A DNA stretch of 64,000 nt, from assembly GCA_947497175.1 (NCBI GenBank), contig CANMFM010000006.1:372001-436000 (forward strand). The letters run 5' to 3'. Shown in pieces: positions 54,031 to 64,000 of this stretch. The notes beneath the pieces are model-generated. The model made no database searches, was not told where the DNA came from, and worked only from the letters and a program-made list of their open reading frames with translations. The DNA is from an uncultured Aquimarina sp. (GTDB lineage Bacteria > Bacteroidota > Bacteroidia > Flavobacteriales > Flavobacteriaceae). The translations under genes were made by a program, and so were the position numbers. Within the stretch, counting starts at the first letter, position 1. The number at the start of each line of letters is the position of its first letter.

Positions 54031-54996
54031 ATGATGAATGTCAATTCAAATTTAATTTTTTTAATAGTATCTCTGTTGATTATTTCGTGTAAAAATGAAA
54101 AAGATTCAGATGAGGTCTCTAAAAATTCATCAATGTTATCGCCTCAATATATTACAATTTTGGGTACAGTGCAAGATGGTGGTTTTCCACATATCAACAA
54201 CACTAACGAGTTTTTATCAGTAAAAAGCAGAAAAACTAAGAAAGAACTAGTGGTTTCTTTAGGGGTAATAGACCGTCAGGAAAATAAGAAGTTTTTATTT
54301 GAAGCCACTCCAGATATGCCCGAACAATTGGCTGTTTTAGATAGTGAACATCTTTATAATAAAACCATCATCAATGGTGTTTTTCTGACTCATGCGCATA
54401 TGGGGCACTACACGGGTTTAATGTATTTTGGCAGAGAGGCCATGGGTGCTAAGAATATAGAAGTATATGTAATGCCAAAAATGAAAACATTTTTAGAAAC
54501 TAATGGCCCATGGTCTCAATTAGTCAGTTTAAAAAATGTAAACCTTTATCCCTTACGTGCTGATTCTCTTATAAAAATAACCAATAGTATAGGAGTGATT
54601 CCATTTTTAGTGCCACACAGAGATGAGTATTCAGAAACGGTAGGCTATAAAATCGTAGGTAAAAATAAATCGGCATTATTTATTCCTGATATTAATAAAT
54701 GGACACTATGGAAAAAAAACATAGTCGAAGAAGTAAAAAAAGTGGATTATGCCCTTATTGATGCTACTTTTTTCAAAAATGGCGAGATTCCCAGACCCAT
54801 GTCTGAAGTGCCACATCCTTTTATAGAAGAAACCATAGCTTTATTCAACAAAGAATCAGAAATGCTCAAATCCAAGATCATTTTTATTCATTTTAATCAT
54901 TCAAACCCAATGATTGACAAGACCAATGCTGAACGCCTTTTTCTCGAAAAACAAGGATATCGTTTTGCTAATTTTGGTGATATCTTACCACTATGA
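54031..54996 (+). CDS. PqqB-like metallo-beta-lactamase-fold lipoprotein
   Basis: 321 residues. A signal ends SLLIISC, a good lipobox. MBL domain: QYITILGTVQDGGFPHINNTNEFLS resembles PqqB's N-terminus, and THAHMGHYTGLMYFGREAMG holds the HxHxxH variant. FIPDINKW and IHFNHSNP follow. Free of other PQQ genes here and carrying a lipoprotein signal, it probably does not make PQQ. Its last 6 bases overlap purU. Confidence 0.82.
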   Translation: MMNVNSNLIFLIVSLLIISCKNEKDSDEVSKNSSMLSPQYITILGTVQDGGFPHINNTNEFLSVKSRKTKKELVVSLGVIDRQENKKFLFEATPDMPEQLAVLDSEHLYNKTIINGVFLTHAHMGHYTGLMYFGREAMGAKNIEVYVMPKMKTFLETNGPWSQLVSLKNVNLYPLRADSLIKITNSIGVIPFLVPHRDEYSETVGYKIVGKNKSALFIPDINKWTLWKKNIVEEVKKVDYALIDATFFKNGEIPRPMSEVPHPFIEETIALFNKESEMLKSKIIFIHFNHSNPMIDKTNAERLFLEKQGYRFANFGDILPL

Positions 54997-55845
54997 AAAA
55001 ATTACAGTTTTATTATTGTATACCAAGACTTTTCGTTCAATATGGTGTTTAATAGCTCTAGAGAGTACAATTTTTTCTAAATCCCGACCTTTTAGAATAA
55101 AATCCTGTACATTATGGATATGAGAAACTCGTACAACTTCTTGTTCGATAATAGGTCCTTCATCAAGATCAGAAGTAACATAATGACTGGTAGCTCCTAT
55201 AATTTTTACACCGCGTTCATAAGCAGAATGATATGGCTTAGCGCCAGGAAACGCTGGTAAGAAAGAATGATGAATATTGATTATCTTGTTTTGAAAATGA
55301 CCTACAAAATCAGAAGATAGTATTTGCATGTATCTTGCTAATACTACAAAATCAATTTTATGTTCTTCGAGGGTTCTCAACTGATCTAATTCTGCTTCTT
55401 TTTTGTTCTCTTTAGTAACAGGGCTGTATTTAAACGGAATGCCAAATGCTTTTGCAATAGGTTTTAAATCATTGTGATTACTTATAATAATTGGAATTTC
55501 AACATGTAGTTCTCCTGAAGCATAACGACTTAAAATATCATAAAGGCAATGGTCATATTTTGATACAAAAAGGGCCATTTTGGGTTTTTTATCGGTATCA
55601 TACATTTCCCAATGCATGTTGTTAAGCTCTGCCACATCTTTGGTAAATGCACCTTTAAACTTGGCTAATTTCTCTTCATCTCTATCAAATTCACACTCCA
55701 GTCTCATAAAAAACTCCCCAAGCTCACGATCCACATGTTGTTCTATATATACAGTATTTCCCTTTTTGGCTAAAATAAAATTAGTTACGGTTGCAATGAT
55801 GCCTTTCTTGTCAGGGCAGTTGATTAACAGGGTGATCTTTTTCAT
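54991..55845 (-). CDS. purU: Formyltetrahydrofolate deformylase
   Basis: 284 residues. N-terminal ACT domain (LLINCPDKKGIIATVTNFILAKKGNTVYIEQHVDRE) then the formyltransferase-like domain: MALFVSKYDHCLYDIL, IIISNHNDLKPIAKAFGIPF, LARYMQILSSDF, NIHHSFLPAFPGAKPYHSAYERGVKIIGATSHYV. It releases formate from 10-formyl-THF and balances one-carbon pools. The 3' end overlaps the convergent gene by six bases. Confidence 0.97.
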   Translation of the reverse strand: MKKITLLINCPDKKGIIATVTNFILAKKGNTVYIEQHVDRELGEFFMRLECEFDRDEEKLAKFKGAFTKDVAELNNMHWEMYDTDKKPKMALFVSKYDHCLYDILSRYASGELHVEIPIIISNHNDLKPIAKAFGIPFKYSPVTKENKKEAELDQLRTLEEHKIDFVVLARYMQILSSDFVGHFQNKIINIHHSFLPAFPGAKPYHSAYERGVKIIGATSHYVTSDLDEGPIIEQEVVRVSHIHNVQDFILKGRDLEKIVLSRAIKHHIERKVLVYNNKTVIFS

Positions 55846-56125
55846 TAAAAGGGTGTTTTCTAATTATAAACATACTATTAATGAAATGATTTTTCCAATA
55901 ATTCTTTGTAAAGATAGGGTGCGTTCAGGCGTTTTTAATTGATTAGAAATGGATGTGTTGTTTTGCTACATAATTTTCAAAAAAGCCAGTATAAACGCTA
56001 CAAAATTTGAACTATATACAATGAAGAGTTTAACTAGGTTAAATAAATTATATAATTCTAAAAAAATAATCCTTTTTGGTGCATATTTCGTAAATTAGCA
56101 ACGTTAAAATCACTATTTATTGTCA

Positions 56126-59100
56126 ATGGAACAAATTGCACCGTATACCCCCAAGAATAAAGTAAGAATAGTAACTGCAGCCTCATTATTTGATGGTCAT
56201 GATGCAGCGATTAATATTATGCGTCGAATTATACAATCTACAGGAGTAGAGGTGATCCATCTTGGTCATGATCGAAGTGTAGAAGAGGTAGTAAACTGCG
56301 CAATACAAGAAGACGCTAATGCTATCGCTATGACCTCTTATCAGGGAGGACATAATGAATATTTCAAATATATGTATGATTTGCTAAAGGAAAAAGGGGC
56401 AGAACATATTAAGATATTTGGCGGCGGCGGCGGCGTAATCCTGCCCGAAGAGATTAAGGATCTAATGGATTATGGGATTACACGTATTTATTCTCCAGAT
56501 GATGGTAGAGAACTTGGGCTTCAGGGTATGATTAATGATTTAGTAGAAAAGTCTGATTTTCCGATTGGGGATGGGCTTAACGGTGAAGCAGATCATTTAG
56601 CGAAAAAGGAAATAGGTGCCATAGCAAGAGTAATTTCGGCCGCAGAAAATTTTCCTGAAATAGCTAAAGATACTTTAGATAAAATTCATGATAAAAACAA
56701 AACTTCCAGAACGCCGGTTTTAGGAATTACAGGAACCGGAGGAGCAGGTAAATCGTCTTTGGTAGATGAATTAGTACGTAGATTTTTAATCGATTTTCCA
56801 GAAAAAACACTCGGAATTATTTCTGTAGATCCATCCAAACGTAAAACGGGTGGGGCATTACTAGGAGATAGAATTAGAATGAATGCAATAAATTCTCCAA
56901 GAGTCTATATGCGATCATTAGCGACCAGACAATCCAATCTGGCATTGTCAAAATACGTTGCAGAAGCCATTGAAGTGCTAAAAGCAGCAGAGTTTGATCT
57001 TATTATTCTTGAGACTTCAGGTATCGGGCAATCAGACACCGAAATACTAGAACATAGTGATACTTCATTATATGTAATGACCCCAGAGTTTGGTGCCGCA
57101 ACACAATTAGAAAAGATCGACATGCTCGATTTTGCAGATTTGGTAGCCATCAACAAATTTGATAAACGAGGTTCTCTGGATGCTCTACGTGATGTGAAAA
57201 AACAATACATGCGAAACCATAATTTGTGGGATACACATCAAGATGACCTGCCGGTATATGGTACTATTGCTTCTCAATTTAATGATCCCGGAATGAATAC
57301 GCTGTATAAAGCGATTATGGATAAAGTTGTAGAGAAAACAGGGGCAGACCTTCAATCAGATTTTCATATTTCTAAAGAAATGTCTGAAAAAATATTTGTG
57401 ATTCCGCCGAGTAGAACTCGCTATTTATCTGAAATTGCCGAAAATAACAGAGCATACGACAAAACGGCGATCACTCAGGTAGAGGTGGCTCAAAAATTAT
57501 ATGGAATTTATAAAACCATTTGTAGCGTTACTGATACGAGTTCTTTACGTCTGTCTAAAAATGGTATTGATGAAGAAATCCTTCAAAACGCTAAGAACGA
57601 TGATAATTCAGAGTTTTTAAAGTTACTTTTAGCAGAGTTTGATCGGGTTAAGCTTAATCTGGATCCTTATAATTGGGAAATTATTACGGGTTGGGCTGGC
57701 AAAGTTAAAAAGTATAAAGATCCGGTGTATTCTTTCAAAGTAAGAGAGAAAGAAATTAAAATCGAAACTCATACAGAATCCCTTTCTCACACGCAAATTC
57801 CGAAGGTCGCTTTGCCAAAATATGAGGCATGGGGCGATATTCTAAAATGGTGTTTACAAGAAAATGTTCCTGGCGAGTTTCCATATGCTTCAGGATTATA
57901 TCCTTTTAAACGTACCGGAGAAGACCCCACGCGAATGTTTGCCGGAGAAGGTGGGCCAGAGAGAACCAATCGACGTTTTCACTATGTTAGTTTAGGAATG
58001 CCTGCCAAACGACTTTCTACAGCCTTTGATTCGGTAACACTTTATGGTAATGATCCTGATCATCGACCAGATATTTATGGTAAAATTGGTAATGCAGGAG
58101 TATCGATCTGCTGTCTTGATGATGCTAAAAAACTATATTCTGGGTTTGATCTTTCGCATGCCATGACGTCGGTAAGTATGACCATAAATGGTCCTGCACC
58201 TATGCTTCTCGGATTCTTTATGAATGCCGCCATAGATCAAAATTGTGAAAAATATATCAAAGAAAATGGTCTGGAAGCAGCGGTTGATGCTAAAATTAAA
58301 AAAATGTATAAAGGGGTCGAACGCCCAAAATATCAAGGAGAATTACCAGAAGGAAATGATGGACTTGGTTTAATGCTACTTGGAGTTACGGGAGATCAGG
58401 TGCTGCCTGCCGATGTCTATGCAAAAATTAAAACGGAAACTTTAAATACCGTTAGAGGTACCGTACAAGCAGATATTCTTAAAGAAGACCAGGCACAGAA
58501 TACATGTATTTTTTCAACAGAGTTTGCTTTGCGATTGATGGGAGATGTGCAAGAGTATTTTATAGAAAAACAGGTGCGTAATTTTTACTCGGTTTCAATT
58601 TCTGGATATCATATAGCCGAAGCCGGAGCGAACCCAATCACTCAATTGGCATTAACCTTGGCAAATGGATTTACATATGTTGAGTATTACCTTAGTCGTG
58701 GAATGGATATCAACAAATTTGGTCCAAACCTATCGTTCTTTTTCTCTAATGGTATTGATCCAGAATATGCAGTAATTGGTCGGGTAGCTCGTAAAATATG
58801 GGCAAAAGCCTTGAAGCATAAATACGGAGCAAACCCCAGAGCACAAATGCTAAAATATCATATTCAAACTTCTGGTCGTTCATTACATGCTCAGGAGATA
58901 GACTTCAATGATATACGAACTACTTTACAGGCCCTATATGCTATCTATGATAATTGCAATTCTTTGCATACGAATGCCTATGATGAAGCAATTACTACGC
59001 CTACAGAAGAGTCGGTGCGCAGGGCCATGGCCATTCAGTTAATTATTAATAAAGAACTAGGTTTAGCTAAGAATGAAAACCCAATTCAAGGATCTTTTAT

Positions 59101-59554
59101 AATCGAAGAATTAACAGACCTTGTTGAAGAAGCGGTATTAACCGAGTTTGATCGAATCACAGAACGTGGAGGGGTATTGGGAGCTATGGAAACTATGTAC
59201 CAACGTAGTAAAATACAAGAAGAAAGCTTGTATTATGAAACTTTAAAACATACCGGTGAGTTTCCAATTATTGGCGTAAATACATTTTTAAGTTCAAAAG
59301 GATCGCCAACGGTTACTCCAGGCGAAGTAATTCGGGCTACCGAAGAAGAAAAGCAATACCAAATTACAACGTTAAACAATCTTCATAAAGCAAAAGAAGA
59401 TGTGGCCTCAGAAATTTTAACCAAAGTACAGGAAGCGGCTATCAATAATAAGAATATTTTTGAAGTATTAATGGAAGCTACCAAAGTCTGTTCTTTAGGA
59501 CAGATTACCGCAGCGTTATTTGAAGTAGGAGGACAATATCGCAGAAATATGTAG
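56126..59554 (+). CDS. icmF: Isobutyryl-CoA mutase fused (IcmF)
   Basis: 1142 residues from ATG 56126. Order: B12 domain ([19 protein letters not shown], DxH-type ligand, 10-150), MeaB-like GTPase ([18 protein letters not shown] Walker [25 protein letters not shown]), then the large mutase barrel ([47 protein letters not shown]). The position occupied by the CoA-binding Arg207 in methylmalonyl-CoA mutase (MVRNTY type) reads QAQNTC, the Gln seen in IcmF. It interconverts isobutyryl- and n-butyryl-CoA with adenosylcobalamin. Confidence 0.95.
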   Translation: MEQIAPYTPKNKVRIVTAASLFDGHDAAINIMRRIIQSTGVEVIHLGHDRSVEEVVNCAIQEDANAIAMTSYQGGHNEYFKYMYDLLKEKGAEHIKIFGGGGGVILPEEIKDLMDYGITRIYSPDDGRELGLQGMINDLVEKSDFPIGDGLNGEADHLAKKEIGAIARVISAAENFPEIAKDTLDKIHDKNKTSRTPVLGITGTGGAGKSSLVDELVRRFLIDFPEKTLGIISVDPSKRKTGGALLGDRIRMNAINSPRVYMRSLATRQSNLALSKYVAEAIEVLKAAEFDLIILETSGIGQSDTEILEHSDTSLYVMTPEFGAATQLEKIDMLDFADLVAINKFDKRGSLDALRDVKKQYMRNHNLWDTHQDDLPVYGTIASQFNDPGMNTLYKAIMDKVVEKTGADLQSDFHISKEMSEKIFVIPPSRTRYLSEIAENNRAYDKTAITQVEVAQKLYGIYKTICSVTDTSSLRLSKNGIDEEILQNAKNDDNSEFLKLLLAEFDRVKLNLDPYNWEIITGWAGKVKKYKDPVYSFKVREKEIKIETHTESLSHTQIPKVALPKYEAWGDILKWCLQENVPGEFPYASGLYPFKRTGEDPTRMFAGEGGPERTNRRFHYVSLGMPAKRLSTAFDSVTLYGNDPDHRPDIYGKIGNAGVSICCLDDAKKLYSGFDLSHAMTSVSMTINGPAPMLLGFFMNAAIDQNCEKYIKENGLEAAVDAKIKKMYKGVERPKYQGELPEGNDGLGLMLLGVTGDQVLPADVYAKIKTETLNTVRGTVQADILKEDQAQNTCIFSTEFALRLMGDVQEYFIEKQVRNFYSVSISGYHIAEAGANPITQLALTLANGFTYVEYYLSRGMDINKFGPNLSFFFSNGIDPEYAVIGRVARKIWAKALKHKYGANPRAQMLKYHIQTSGRSLHAQEIDFNDIRTTLQALYAIYDNCNSLHTNAYDEAITTPTEESVRRAMAIQLIINKELGLAKNENPIQGSFIIEELTDLVEEAVLTEFDRITERGGVLGAMETMYQRSKIQEESLYYETLKHTGEFPIIGVNTFLSSKGSPTVTPGEVIRATEEEKQYQITTLNNLHKAKEDVASEILTKVQEAAINNKNIFEVLMEATKVCSLGQITAALFEVGGQYRRNM

Positions 59555-59576
59555 ATATTTGATAAATGTTTATTAT

Positions 59577-59607
59577 GTAAAACCTCGTTTTTAAAACGAG
59601 GTTTTAC
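59577..59607 (+). terminator. Terminator of icmF
   Basis: Perfect palindrome with 15-base arms (GTAAAACCTCGTTTT and its complement) and a one-base centre; the paired core CCTCG / CGAGG is followed by TTTTAC. It can work on both strands. Confidence 0.85.
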
Positions 59608-59648
59608 ATGTGTAAGAGTTTCTTTATCTTTAAAGAAACACGAACATC

Positions 59649-60977
59649 ATGCAAAAATTACTCTTTGGATTACTGATCACTACTTTTTCATTTGCGCAAC
59701 AAAATCAAATAAAGGCCTTGGTTGGAGGTACTTTGATTGATGGTTATGGGGGTGCACCTATACATAACAGCGTAATTCTTATCGAAGGCGATAAAATTAA
59801 AGCAGTAGGCACAACCCAAACCCTTGAGGTTCCTAAAAATGCAAAAATAATTTCTACTGAAGGAATGTCAGTATTGCCAGGACTATGGGATATGCATGTG
59901 CATACTATGATTAACGGGCACGCTGATTATTCATATTGGGATAAAACATATCTGCCACTTCTTGAGGATGTAATTATGCCGGCTTCTGCAGAGCAACTAT
60001 TAATGGCAGGAGTAACCAGTGCACGAGATTTAGGAGCACCGCTAAAAGAAAGTATTTCAGTTAGAGATCGAATCAATAAAGGAGAAATTCCAGGAGCAAC
60101 TTTATATGTTTCAGGACCTTTTATTCAAAAGAAACCTTATCCGGGTACCGAAGCTTTTCGTTGGGGAATAAATGGAGTAGAAGATGCAAAAAGAAAAATT
60201 AAAAAACTTGCAGATGCCGGTGTAGATTGCGTAAAATTGATTGATCAGGATCAAATGACAAAAGATGAATTACAAACTATCGTAGATACGGCACACAAGT
60301 ACAAGTTGAAAGTTGTGGCGCACGGTCATCGTCCTCAAGAAATACGAATGGGCCTCAAAGCAGGAGCAGATTGTTTTGAACATACAGGACTTTCATCGGC
60401 TCCAAAATACCCCGATGATGTTATGCAGGCAATACGAGAAAGAACAGCTCAAATGAATCTGGGACCCCTCTTTTGGTGCCCTACTGTTGAAGGATTATAT
60501 AATTATGAGTATGTCAGAGATCATGGAGAACATTTAGATAATGATTCATGGCACCGCGGCTTACATGATACGATAATAGCCGATATTAGAAATAGTTTTA
60601 AGCATAAAGATCGTCTGCCTTACTTTCAGTTAACTCCGCTAAGAAAACCAACGTTAGAGACCAAAATAAAACAGTTGATGGATGCTGGTGTGGTATTGAT
60701 GATCGGTACAGATAGTGGTATTCCCATGAAGTTTCACAGTCAATCTACTTGGAATGAATTAGATGTTTGGGTTAACGAGTTCGGAATCGATCCAATGTAC
60801 GCTATTCGTGCGGCAACCTATTGGCCTTCTTTATGGACAGGTGTAGCCAACGAAGTAGGTACAGTTACCGAAGGTAAATATGCTGATATCATTGCAGTAA
60901 AAGGAGATGTTTTACGGCATATTAGTCTTTTGCAAAATGTAGATGTCATTATTAAACACGGAAAGCAATATAAATAA
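59649..60977 (+). CDS. Secreted metal-dependent amidohydrolase, second copy
   Basis: 442 residues. Short signal peptide (MQKLLFGLLITTFSFAQ). Amidohydrolase motifs: GLWDMHVHT (His83, His85), AHGHRPQEI, FEHTGLSS, and GTDSGIPMKFH with the catalytic Asp; C-terminal VTEGKYADIIAVKGD. Imidazolonepropionase-like branch of exported hydrolases. Same plan as 6554-7888 but different metal-loop residues, so a different substrate is likely. Confidence 0.88.
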   Translation: MQKLLFGLLITTFSFAQQNQIKALVGGTLIDGYGGAPIHNSVILIEGDKIKAVGTTQTLEVPKNAKIISTEGMSVLPGLWDMHVHTMINGHADYSYWDKTYLPLLEDVIMPASAEQLLMAGVTSARDLGAPLKESISVRDRINKGEIPGATLYVSGPFIQKKPYPGTEAFRWGINGVEDAKRKIKKLADAGVDCVKLIDQDQMTKDELQTIVDTAHKYKLKVVAHGHRPQEIRMGLKAGADCFEHTGLSSAPKYPDDVMQAIRERTAQMNLGPLFWCPTVEGLYNYEYVRDHGEHLDNDSWHRGLHDTIIADIRNSFKHKDRLPYFQLTPLRKPTLETKIKQLMDAGVVLMIGTDSGIPMKFHSQSTWNELDVWVNEFGIDPMYAIRAATYWPSLWTGVANEVGTVTEGKYADIIAVKGDVLRHISLLQNVDVIIKHGKQYK

Positions 60978-60991
60978 AACCTGAATAATAG

Positions 60992-61375
60992 TTATAGTGT
61001 CATCATCCAGTTACGTTGCAAATGTTTGAATTTGCGAAGTTCTTTGCGTAAAATGGGTATAAATTCTTTACCGTTACTTTCGGTCTGCTCAAGACGTTCA
61101 CAATTCTTATAAAGCCGGTTAGTAATATGTATCAAAGAGTTTGCAAGCTTTATACGATCATCCTGAAAAACTTGATTTTCAGCATTGATTATTTGAGGTG
61201 CGAGTGCGTCAGATTGCCTAACAATATCTCCGGTAAAATAAATATGAGGATCTTCACTGCCATGGTCTTGCAATGAAGCCATATCATATATCATGTAGTT
61301 TGAAATACTTCGCGAAAGCTTAAATATTTCAAGAGCTTTTTTATATAATCTTTTATTTCGTGGCTGCAATCTCAT
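60992..61375 (-). CDS. Helical protein of unknown function
   Basis: 127 residues, alpha-helical throughout, no signal or membrane segment. It begins with a basic stretch (MRLQPRNKRLYKKALEIFKL) and contains an acidic middle (DHGSEDPHIYFTGDIVRQSD). The pattern is like a four-helix bundle but no named family was recognised. Convergent with the amidohydrolase, divergent from the Lrp gene. Confidence 0.65.
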   Translation of the reverse strand: MRLQPRNKRLYKKALEIFKLSRSISNYMIYDMASLQDHGSEDPHIYFTGDIVRQSDALAPQIINAENQVFQDDRIKLANSLIHITNRLYKNCERLEQTESNGKEFIPILRKELRKFKHLQRNWMMTL

Positions 61376-61487
61376 AACAATTTCTTTCTCAAAAATACTG
61401 CTATTTTTATTATTTTTTACTTTGATTTTAAGGTTAATTGGTTAATTTGCTTTAAATTTTAATAATAATTATTGTTTTTTATTTAAA

Positions 61488-61937
61488 ATGAAAGTAGACT
61501 TAACAAATCAGGAAATATTACAATGCCTGCAACAAAACGCAAGATTATCTAATGCCGAAATAGGAAGAAAAGTAGGATTAAGTTCTCCTGCTGTAGCCGA
61601 AAGAATAAAAAAAATGGAAGACTTTGGTATCTTAAAAGGATATCGGGCAGAAGTGTCTTATGCTAAAATAGGCTATCAGTTAAAAGCAATTGTTACCCTT
61701 CGTGCATTTATGGGTCGCTTAAAACCATTCCTTTTAAAAGTATCCGAATTTAGAGAAGTATTAAATTGTTACCGTATTACAGGTAATGAAAACATAATAA
61801 TGGAAGTTGTATTGAAAGACCAAATACATCTGCAAGAATTTATAGATAGATTAATACCCTATGGAGAAGTTAAAACACATATAATTCTCTCTAACCTTAT
61901 AAAGAGTAATCCTATTACCGCTTCGTCTGATATATAG
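61488..61937 (+). CDS. Lrp/AsnC family transcriptional regulator
   Basis: 149 residues. HTH: LTNQEILQCLQQNARLSNAEIGRKVGLSSPAVAERIKKMEDFGILKGYRAEV, then the RAM/effector domain with RAFMGRLKPFLLKVSEFREVLNCYRITGNENIIMEVVLKD. Lrp proteins sense amino acids. No amino acid gene adjoins it. A divergent helical protein shares the promoter region. Confidence 0.95.
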   Translation: MKVDLTNQEILQCLQQNARLSNAEIGRKVGLSSPAVAERIKKMEDFGILKGYRAEVSYAKIGYQLKAIVTLRAFMGRLKPFLLKVSEFREVLNCYRITGNENIIMEVVLKDQIHLQEFIDRLIPYGEVKTHIILSNLIKSNPITASSDI

Positions 61938-61959
61938 AACTATTATAAATTTTTGGCAT

Positions 61960-62091
61960 GAGATTTGTTTATATTACAATAGATGAAATAAGGAATCATC
62001 TACAACTTGTGTGAGGACATTGGTAAGGGAAACTATACTAAAGAGAGTGCAAGGAATAGATAAAAAAGCCCATAGAAATATGGGCTTTTTT
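61960..62091 (+). ncRNA. Candidate small RNA ending at an orphan terminator
   Basis: No open frame ends before the terminator at 62063-62091 other than the Lrp gene over 120 bases upstream. The region between contains a compact non-coding segment (about 61980-62060). It could be a long 3' UTR of the Lrp gene or an independent sRNA; the 5' end is a guess. Confidence 0.35.
62063..62091 (+). terminator. Orphan rho-independent terminator
   Basis: AAAAAGCCCATA, loop GAAA (a GNRA tetraloop), TATGGGCTTTTTT. Strong by stem and T run. Confidence 0.92.
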
Positions 62092-62480
62092 ATGGATTAT
62101 CGTTAAGGTTATTAAACAAACGCACAAAAAAATTTAATTTCTTAATGTTACAATTTTTAAGAACTGTTTTCCTACATCAAGCGGGGTTGATTTCGGGTAT
62201 TTATTGTCTCGCAAGAGGATGCTTATGATATGTTTTTGCATCCAAACGCTTCAGTTTTCGTGGAATTTGAAGTTTCACTCTAAATCATGAGGTGTAAATT
62301 CTTTAGTACTATATTTTATAAGTTTTAAAGAAAAACATTTATTTAATTAATAATCAAGTGTTTTGTGATTAAATTAAGCTAAAAACCACTTGCAGAAACG
62401 GGTACATAATAATTTTAATGTTTTTTTTAAGAGTATATTCTTTACTTTTTTAGTACTTTTTGTAAGTTATATAACATAGC
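62092..62480. other. Gene-free stretch before the last gene
   Basis: About 390 bases without a credible frame. It holds scattered palindromic bits and must contain the promoter of the gene at 62481. No repeat or known RNA was recognised. Confidence 0.5.
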
Positions 62481-63908
62481 ATGACTTTAAATTTTCTTAA
62501 AAAGGGCATTACCATAATTTGGTTACTATGTAGTACAATTTCATTGTGCAGCGCGCAGCATTCTTTTAATTTTAAGACAGGGATAGTTATAGACTCGCTA
62601 GCTATTCCATCATCAAATACTACTTTTAGCATCTATTTACCGACGACTTTTGATCCAAATAAAAACTGGCCAATATTGTTGGGTTTTGATTCTTCTGGTA
62701 AAGCGAGTACTATCACTCATTTGTATAAAGCGGCTGCCGAAGAACAAGGCTATATAGTAGCAATTAGTAACTTCTCTGAAGATTTACAAGAGAAGAAAAA
62801 AAACAACTATGTTACTACATTTATACATCATATTTTCTCTCTTTTACCAATTCAAAAGAACAGAGTTTATGCGACAGCGATATATGAAAGTGCAAAATTA
62901 GTGAGTTTATTACCTGTTTTTTACGCTAATGATATTTTTGGTGTACATGTAATAGGAGACAGTTACTTTTATGATTCCAGTATAAAAATTAGAAAAACAT
63001 TTTCATATTTGGGTACTGTTCATATTCATAATTTTAGATATAAAGATTTTTTAAAGAATAAAGATTATTTGAAAAGAAAAGCAGTACGAGCAGATATTTT
63101 TTCTTATGAAGGAACATCTGAATTGCCCGACACAAACCTCCTCTCAAAAGCACTTTCAACGTTTACACTACATGCAATGGCTGCAGGAAGAATGGCCAAG
63201 GATTCCTTATGGATTCAAAATTTGTACCAGCAAAATCTAAAACAGATAGAGACTAATCTTGCTAATAGCGGTTTTTTAGAGGCTTTTGACGAAGTAAAGC
63301 GTATACGCGAAAACTTTAAATCGTTTTTTAATACAGATCATCTAAAAACGAAGCAAAAAGAAATTAAAAAACGTAAAGAGTATAAGAAACAGAAACGGTT
63401 ACAAAATAAATATCTCTATAGAGAAAACTTTCTTAGGCTTACTTATTTATTTTCGCTGGACGAGGATGTAGAGTTAAATAGCTACGAAAACCTTGACTGG
63501 TGGCAATATCAGGTATCAGAATTAGACAGTTTAGTGACTAAAAAAGAAAAATATGCAAGTGCTATGGGATATAGAATGAAGGGATACTTAACGCATCTTG
63601 TTCATGAATACAAAATGACACACGTAGAAGAGCGTAAAAACTTTGAGAAGATACTGTTCCTTAATATCTTAAGTACTATAGTCGACAAAAAAGATTTTGA
63701 CTCATATAGAACCATAATTTCGATGAGCGCAGTTGATCAAGACTATGAAACTGCATTATTCTATTTAGAAAAATTACTTCAAAATGGTTATCAAGATTTT
63801 GAAAAGTTATATGACATAGAAGGTACATTAGCCTTAAAAATGTCCAAAGAATATAACAAATTAATAAAAAAACACCTTGGGAAGTCTAAGTTCTTCTTTT
63901 CAGAATAA
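62481..63908 (+). CDS. Secreted alpha/beta-hydrolase-like protein, probably degenerate
   Basis: 475 residues. Signal peptide 1-25 (ends CSAQ). About 40-200 reads like an esterase-type start: FSIYLPTTFDPNKNWPILLGFDSSGKAS, then YKAAAEEQGYIVAIS, and VYATAIYESAKLVSLLPVFY, where a nucleophile elbow (GxSxG) would be expected but is absent (YESAK). The C-terminal 230 residues are helical and charged, with many K and E and TPR-like spacing (YETALFYLEKLLQNGYQDFEKLYD). Probably a non-catalytic relative; function unknown. Confidence 0.6.
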   Translation: MTLNFLKKGITIIWLLCSTISLCSAQHSFNFKTGIVIDSLAIPSSNTTFSIYLPTTFDPNKNWPILLGFDSSGKASTITHLYKAAAEEQGYIVAISNFSEDLQEKKKNNYVTTFIHHIFSLLPIQKNRVYATAIYESAKLVSLLPVFYANDIFGVHVIGDSYFYDSSIKIRKTFSYLGTVHIHNFRYKDFLKNKDYLKRKAVRADIFSYEGTSELPDTNLLSKALSTFTLHAMAAGRMAKDSLWIQNLYQQNLKQIETNLANSGFLEAFDEVKRIRENFKSFFNTDHLKTKQKEIKKRKEYKKQKRLQNKYLYRENFLRLTYLFSLDEDVELNSYENLDWWQYQVSELDSLVTKKEKYASAMGYRMKGYLTHLVHEYKMTHVEERKNFEKILFLNILSTIVDKKDFDSYRTIISMSAVDQDYETALFYLEKLLQNGYQDFEKLYDIEGTLALKMSKEYNKLIKKHLGKSKFFFSE

Positions 63909-64000
63909 GTTGAAACTTCGATTTTTTGTGTACTTAATCGATTTTTTTATGTTTTTTATCGTAATTTTTTTTGACTTTACATTTTTTTTACATTACATTT
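63909..64000. other. Right edge, AT-rich, no feature
   Basis: Ninety bases of very T-rich sequence. No gene start or terminator could be supported. Confidence 0.5.

Noticed and set aside
55846-56125. Cobalamin riboswitch upstream of icmF
   Set aside because: No B12-box-like or structured leader was found in the gap; the gene also makes use of B12 rather than importing it.

Overview
The window looks like a chromosomal segment of a marine member of the Bacteroidota, most likely Flavobacteriaceae. The evidence is: AT-rich DNA; repeated promoter elements of the TAnnTTTG type, two of them with a TTG about 19-20 bases upstream; a tmRNA with the tag GENNYALAA; no CCA encoded at the tmRNA 3' end; and family-specific small genes (Lacal_2735, DUF2256, TIGR03643, DUF2452, DUF4197). 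The species cannot be named from the sequence alone. No phage, transposase, CRISPR array or rRNA/tRNA gene was seen. Both strands carry ordinary housekeeping operons with several small repetitive elements between them.

Layout. 1-346: start of a GH18 chitinase-like gene leaving the window. 840-3589 (minus): ddl, coaD, a lipoprotein and a VOC protein; facing them on plus are a PASTA protein and an RluD-type pseudouridine synthase (3672-5339). 5368-9130: membrane AraC-type regulator, secreted amidohydrolase, cold-shock protein, and a VOC gene broken by an in-frame TGA. 9240-13634: yaaA and a complete TRAP transporter (dctQ-dctM-dctP). 13695-18245: lipoprotein and pyruvate carboxylase. 18380-22815: an SGNH-SGNH-MBOAT polysaccharide O-acylation cluster. 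22838-23241: a structured dispersed repeat followed by a 43-bp tandem repeat. 23477-24130: UDG-superfamily protein. 24158-31551 (minus): a complete trpE-G-D-C-F-B-A operon led by a Trp-rich leader peptide and an attenuator, and interrupted by two repetitive elements, one of them a GIY-YIG gene flanked by inverted palindromes.

31608-34904: YceI/MarR pair and a thiol-redox/rhodanese cluster. 35061-48252 is the most interesting part: folE (pterin synthesis), then a four-gene ligase-associated DNA repair operon (MBL exonuclease, ATP-dependent ligase, Lhr-like helicase, PdeM nuclease), then DUF2256, three different photolyase/cryptochrome genes, TIGR03643 and DUF2452. folE and the photolyase operon share a near-identical TTGTTAAACAA palindrome upstream, which suggests one regulator, plausibly light-responsive, controls antenna-pterin synthesis and photorepair together. 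48418-48813 (minus) is tmRNA.

48929-63908: an AlaDH/saccharopine-type dehydrogenase, pyrF, a 38-residue membrane protein missed by size cut-offs, a periplasmic-binding-like protein, hydrolases, DUF4197, a PqqB-like MBL protein, purU, fused isobutyryl-CoA mutase (icmF), a second secreted amidohydrolase, an Lrp-type regulator, an orphan terminator that may end a small RNA, and a degenerate secreted hydrolase-like protein.
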